In this document: positions 61,226 to 64,000 of the stretch, piece after piece | How positions within the stretch are numbered: the first letter of the stretch is position 1 | How the letters are laid out: each line of letters starts with the position of its first letter | NCBI RefSeq assembly: GCF_039544305.1 | Contig: NZ_BAABLK010000037.1 | Location: 62,001-126,000, forward strand | DNA length: 64,000 bases | From: Paeniglutamicibacter antarcticus_C | GTDB taxonomy: Bacteria; Actinomycetota; Actinomycetes; Actinomycetales; Micrococcaceae | Reading direction: 5' to 3' | Translations under genes and position numbers: made by a program | The notes under the pieces: generated by a model | Database searches by the model: none | Seen by the model: only the letters and a program-made list of their open reading frames with translations | What the model was told of the DNA's origin: nothing

Positions 61226-62436
61226 GCTGCCCCTTCAGCACCACCCCAACTCTGGATCGATTGGAGGCGCCCCTGGGTATCCCCTTGGAAAGGGCCTACC
61301 CGGCAGCCATCAACCAGCGCTACCGCAGCATCGAAGACCCCAAGGTGGTGCGCGAAATCCTGCGCCGGGTCGAGGACTTCAGTCCGGCCAACGCGCTGAG
61401 CACCGCGATCGACCTGACGCCGGCAGCGCTGCGGATCCTGGCCTCCGTGAAGTTTGCCTTGCCGCCGGTCCTGGCCAGTGCTTCGGGCCCGGCACACCGC
61501 ACGGTGCGCCGGATAGTCACCGGGTTCTTCACCCCGGCGAAAGTTGCTGCCCAAGACGGATTCATCAGGGCGCGGGTCAAGGAGATCTGTGGGACATTGC
61601 AGCACGAGTACCGCCGGGGCGCGGGAGTGGATCTGGCTGTCGGACTGGCGGCGGTGCTTCCTCCGGAAATCATGCACCGACTCATCGGCATTCCGGTACC
61701 GGAACCTTCCTTGCTTAAGCGCTGGAGCCAAGACTCGCTGGAGCTCTTTTGGGGATGGCCCACCGAGGAGCGCCAACTCGAACTGGCAACAAGCGCCGCG
61801 GAATTCTATGCATGGCTCCGGGACAGCGTCGAGCAGGGGATCGGACGTGATGACGGGAACCTCTACGCGGCGCTGCACAACGCCGGGGTGGAGTCGGGCC
61901 GGATCCGCTCCCTGGGATACTTCCTGGCCATTGCCGGGCAGGAAACAACCTCCATGCTGATCCAGACGACACTCTTCAACGCTTTGGACCAAGGCTTGTG
62001 GCCCGCTTGTACTGATCCCGAGACCGGAGAGGAAAAGGCCAAGGAAATCGTCAGCGGGGTTTTGGCACGTGCTTCTTCGGTACCCACCTGGCGGCGCATC
62101 GCCACGGCCGATACGGACATTGACGGGGAGAGCTTCATGAAAGGCGAGCAGCTGGTGCTGCGCCTCTCCGGTGGCGCACTGGGAGAAGCGGGCGATGACT
62201 CGTTGGCCTTCGGCTTCGGGATTCACCGTTGCCTGGGAGCGGGGTTGGCAAGACTGGAAACGGAACTGGTGCTCTTCGAGGCTGCCCGCGCCTTGCCGGA
62301 AATTGAATTGCAGCCGGGGCACCGGGACTGGATACACCTGCTGTCCTTCCAAGCACCCACCACGGTTCCGACGAATGCCCACGCGGGGGCCCAAACGGCA
62401 GATGCAGCAAGCGCCACGGAAAGGAATGCATCGTGA
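61222..62436 (+). CDS. Cytochrome P450 in the biotin operon, lacking ExxR
   Basis: 404 residues. I-helix AGQETTS (238-244) and heme loop FGFGIHRCLGAGLARLE with the thiolate Cys337 are intact. Where the ExxR of helix K is expected, before the VPTWRRIAT segment, the sequence reads Gly279-Val-Leu-Ala282, so both the Glu and the Arg are missing. The gene sits between bioF and bioD with 4-base overlaps on both sides and must be co-translated. By analogy with Bacillus BioI it may cut a fatty acyl chain to give the pimeloyl group, since no bioC/bioH-type gene is seen in the operon. This role is inferred. Confidence 0.87.
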   Translation: MSCPFSTTPTLDRLEAPLGIPLERAYPAAINQRYRSIEDPKVVREILRRVEDFSPANALSTAIDLTPAALRILASVKFALPPVLASASGPAHRTVRRIVTGFFTPAKVAAQDGFIRARVKEICGTLQHEYRRGAGVDLAVGLAAVLPPEIMHRLIGIPVPEPSLLKRWSQDSLELFWGWPTEERQLELATSAAEFYAWLRDSVEQGIGRDDGNLYAALHNAGVESGRIRSLGYFLAIAGQETTSMLIQTTLFNALDQGLWPACTDPETGEEKAKEIVSGVLARASSVPTWRRIATADTDIDGESFMKGEQLVLRLSGGALGEAGDDSLAFGFGIHRCLGAGLARLETELVLFEAARALPEIELQPGHRDWIHLLSFQAPTTVPTNAHAGAQTADAASATERNAS

Positions 62437-63167
62437 TCTACGTTGTCACCGGGACAGACACCGATGTGGGCAAGACCGTGGTCACCGCAGCGTTGACCGC
62501 ACAAGCCCTGGAGCGCGGGGATCGCGTGGCCGTCTACAAGCCCACCCAAACTGGGGTGCTGCCCGGTGAGTCCGGGGACGCGCAAGATATTGGCCGTTGG
62601 CTGGGTAACCCAAAGGAACTCACGCTCGCCGAGGGAATCCGCTTGCGCGAACCAATGGCCCCGGTCGATGCCGCCCTGGAACAAGGCGGGCGGTCCACCG
62701 TCGACAACCTGCCCACGCTGGAGGAACACGTGGCGCGGATCAACGAACTGGCCCAAACACACGAAACAATCCTCGTGGAGGGTGCCGGGGGACTGCTGGT
62801 GAAGCTCACATCTGCCGGTGAAACCATCGCGGAGCTGGCACAGGCCGTCTGCGGGAACCTGGTGGTGGTCACCCGACCGGATCTCGGGACACTGAACCAC
62901 TCGGCGCTGACCCTCGAAGCTGCAAGCGGGCGCGGATTTGTCCACGGGGCCCTGATCCTGGGAAGTTTCCCCGCATTGCCCACCGCGGTTCACGAGCGCA
63001 ACAGGAAGAACCTGCAGGCGCTCGCCGAACACCACGGGTGGATGTGGGCAGAAGGGCTTCCTGCCGGATTGGGTTCGGTCGACACCAGCACAACCGGCAA
63101 TATTGACCTTTGGAAGGCTAGTCGCAAATTAAATTACGTATTGGTTGAACGGGATTCAGGGCGGTAG
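62433..63167 (+). CDS. bioD: Dethiobiotin synthetase
   Basis: 244 residues. P-loop GTDTDVGKT (7-15), the YKPTQTG block (35-41) and VEGAGGLLV are typical. It closes the ureido ring of 7,8-diaminopelargonate with CO2 and ATP. GTG start overlapping the P450 stop. Last gene of the operon. Confidence 0.94.
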   Translation: MIYVVTGTDTDVGKTVVTAALTAQALERGDRVAVYKPTQTGVLPGESGDAQDIGRWLGNPKELTLAEGIRLREPMAPVDAALEQGGRSTVDNLPTLEEHVARINELAQTHETILVEGAGGLLVKLTSAGETIAELAQAVCGNLVVVTRPDLGTLNHSALTLEAASGRGFVHGALILGSFPALPTAVHERNRKNLQALAEHHGWMWAEGLPAGLGSVDTSTTGNIDLWKASRKLNYVLVERDSGR

Positions 63168-63198
63168 GACCGCACTACGCGAACCCCAGCAGCTGTTC

Positions 63199-63229
63199 AG
63201 TGGCTAGCCGGGCGTCGGGGGTAGCCACT
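63199..63229 (+). terminator. Possible terminator of the bio operon
   Basis: Perfect 8-base arms AGTGGCTA / TAGCCACT with a 15-base loop and no T-run, 31 bases after bioD. Weak evidence. Confidence 0.4.
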
Positions 63230-63294
63230 CATGCCGCGAACTTGCTGTGGTTTATTATCAGCCACGGCCAAAGCCGGTGGCGTAGGGTTGGCTC

Positions 63295-63999
63295 ATGCGG
63301 GCGCCTCGAAACTCATTGTCACCTGAATTGATTGTCGCCGCTTCGCTCAAGCTCTTGCAAAGCGGAGGGGGCAACACCCTGAGCTTCAGAAAGCTGGGGT
63401 CAGCACTGGACGTGGATCCCACAGCGATATATCGGCACTTCAAGAACAAAGATGAGCTCATCCTTGCCATCGCGGACAGCCTGATGGTTTCCGCCCTCGA
63501 AGAGTTTGAACCGCACGCAGACTGGTTGGAAACGATTCGCGACCTGATGCACCGCAGCCGTCGTGTCTACATGGCGCACCCGGAGGCAGCTGTCTTGGGT
63601 GTCACCCGCGTGACCCGCCGTAGTGGCGAGATGCAAATAGTGGAGCAAATCTTGGCTGCGCTTTTCCGGGCAGGGTTCCACGCGCAGGAGGCAGCCCGCC
63701 TCTATCGAGTCATCGATGACTTGAACCTGGCCTTCGCCGGCCTGGATGCCGCTTTCCGGATCTTGCCGCACGCGGAGCAGGAAAAAGACACCGGAGCATG
63801 GAGCAATGAATACTCCCAAGTGGACGCGCAGGATTTTCCGTCTATCGCCGCTGCTGCCCAAGAATTGCCGGCCATTGACGAGGACCCGACCTACGAATTG
63901 GCGGTCGACTTGCTTCTGGAATCCATAGCCCGGCGGGCGGACCGGTTACCGTCCAGCGCAGCCGGGCGCGACGGAAGAATCGCGCAAGAAGGACCCTGA
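63295..63999 (+). CDS. TetR-family regulator, candidate biotin repressor BioQ
   Basis: 234 residues, ending one base before the window edge. Helix-turn-helix LSPELIVAASLKLLQSGGGN, then FRKLGSALDVDPTAIYRHFK; the C-terminal part is all-helical with a TetR_C-like arrangement. It lies 127 bases behind bioD on the same strand. The two TGAAC-N3-GTTCA boxes before bioB have the form bound by BioQ, a TetR protein often encoded next to biotin genes, so this is the natural candidate. A half-site GTTCAG at 63195-63200 is the only box-like element before this gene. Confidence 0.82.
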   Translation: MRAPRNSLSPELIVAASLKLLQSGGGNTLSFRKLGSALDVDPTAIYRHFKNKDELILAIADSLMVSALEEFEPHADWLETIRDLMHRSRRVYMAHPEAAVLGVTRVTRRSGEMQIVEQILAALFRAGFHAQEAARLYRVIDDLNLAFAGLDAAFRILPHAEQEKDTGAWSNEYSQVDAQDFPSIAAAAQELPAIDEDPTYELAVDLLLESIARRADRLPSSAAGRDGRIAQEGP

Positions 64000-64000
64000 C

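Noticed and set aside
60952..62394. A leftward open frame of 480 codons across bioF and the P450 gene
   Set aside because: It lies opposite two motif-confirmed genes and has no recognisable domain.
1..64000. CRISPR arrays, tRNA/rRNA genes, intact insertion sequences
   Set aside because: No regularly spaced repeats, no cloverleaf-like or rRNA-like stretches and no transposase reading frames were seen on either strand.

Overview
The window comes from a high-G+C Gram-positive bacterium, most likely an actinobacterium of the Micrococcaceae (Arthrobacter / Paeniglutamicibacter type). Signs are the DUF4193 zinc-ribbon protein, the actinobacterial biotin operon with BioQ-like boxes, many GTG/TTG starts, ATGA/GTGA stop-start overlaps, and a wealth of IclR, TetR and LysR regulators beside small catabolic operons. 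No rRNA, tRNA, CRISPR array or intact insertion sequence was seen.

Layout. 1-6.2 kb: a GntR regulator (cut by the window edge) faces an operon of amine permease, glutamine-synthetase-like ligase, gamma-glutamyl amide hydrolase, aldehyde dehydrogenase and SDR, which together read as a gamma-glutamylation pathway for ethanolamine or a similar amino alcohol. 6.4-9.9 kb: 3-oxoacid CoA-transferase and thiolase genes facing an IclR regulator. 9.9-13.2 kb: two small membrane proteins, a NarL-type two-component system and DUF4193. 13.4-19.2 kb: an IclR-controlled polar amino-acid-type ABC transporter with an MBL-fold hydrolase, then an MFS exporter. 19.4-24.1 kb: stress proteins (CsbD, GlsB), an SDR, a LysR gene beside a TDT transporter pseudogene with four lesions, and a racemase-like protein. 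24.1-32.3 kb: an uncharacterised catabolic cluster (RidA, a DUF3726-like protein, an M19-like protein lacking metal ligands, a 570-residue orphan, a ketoglutarate-semialdehyde-type ALDH, LysR and a BCCT transporter). 32.6-35.6 kb: an internally duplicated ABC-2-like membrane protein facing a TetR gene across a perfect palindrome. 36-38.3 kb: three exported proteins with SipW-type signal peptides and their dedicated signal peptidase. 38.4-45.1 kb: a decayed IclR copy, an aldo/keto reductase, and the D-galactonate (dgo) operon with its IclR regulator. 45.3-46.4 kb: an Old Yellow Enzyme.

46.5-56.7 kb is the accessory part and looks like a defence island: a HhH-GPD protein, a tight three-gene operon (DUF6361-like, two-HKD phospholipase-D nuclease, 1056-residue SF2 helicase), a one-helix membrane protein, an Mrr restriction endonuclease and an HNH endonuclease. 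Its right half (53.7-57.3 kb) is visibly richer in A+T than its surroundings, which suggests transfer. The three-gene operon is the best candidate for a little-described system.

57.3-64 kb: a biotin operon bioB-bioA-bioF-P450-bioD with stop/start overlaps, preceded by two TGAAC-N3-GTTCA boxes and followed by a TetR gene that may encode the biotin repressor BioQ. The P450 replaces the usual bioC/bioH functions in position and lacks the normally invariant ExxR motif.
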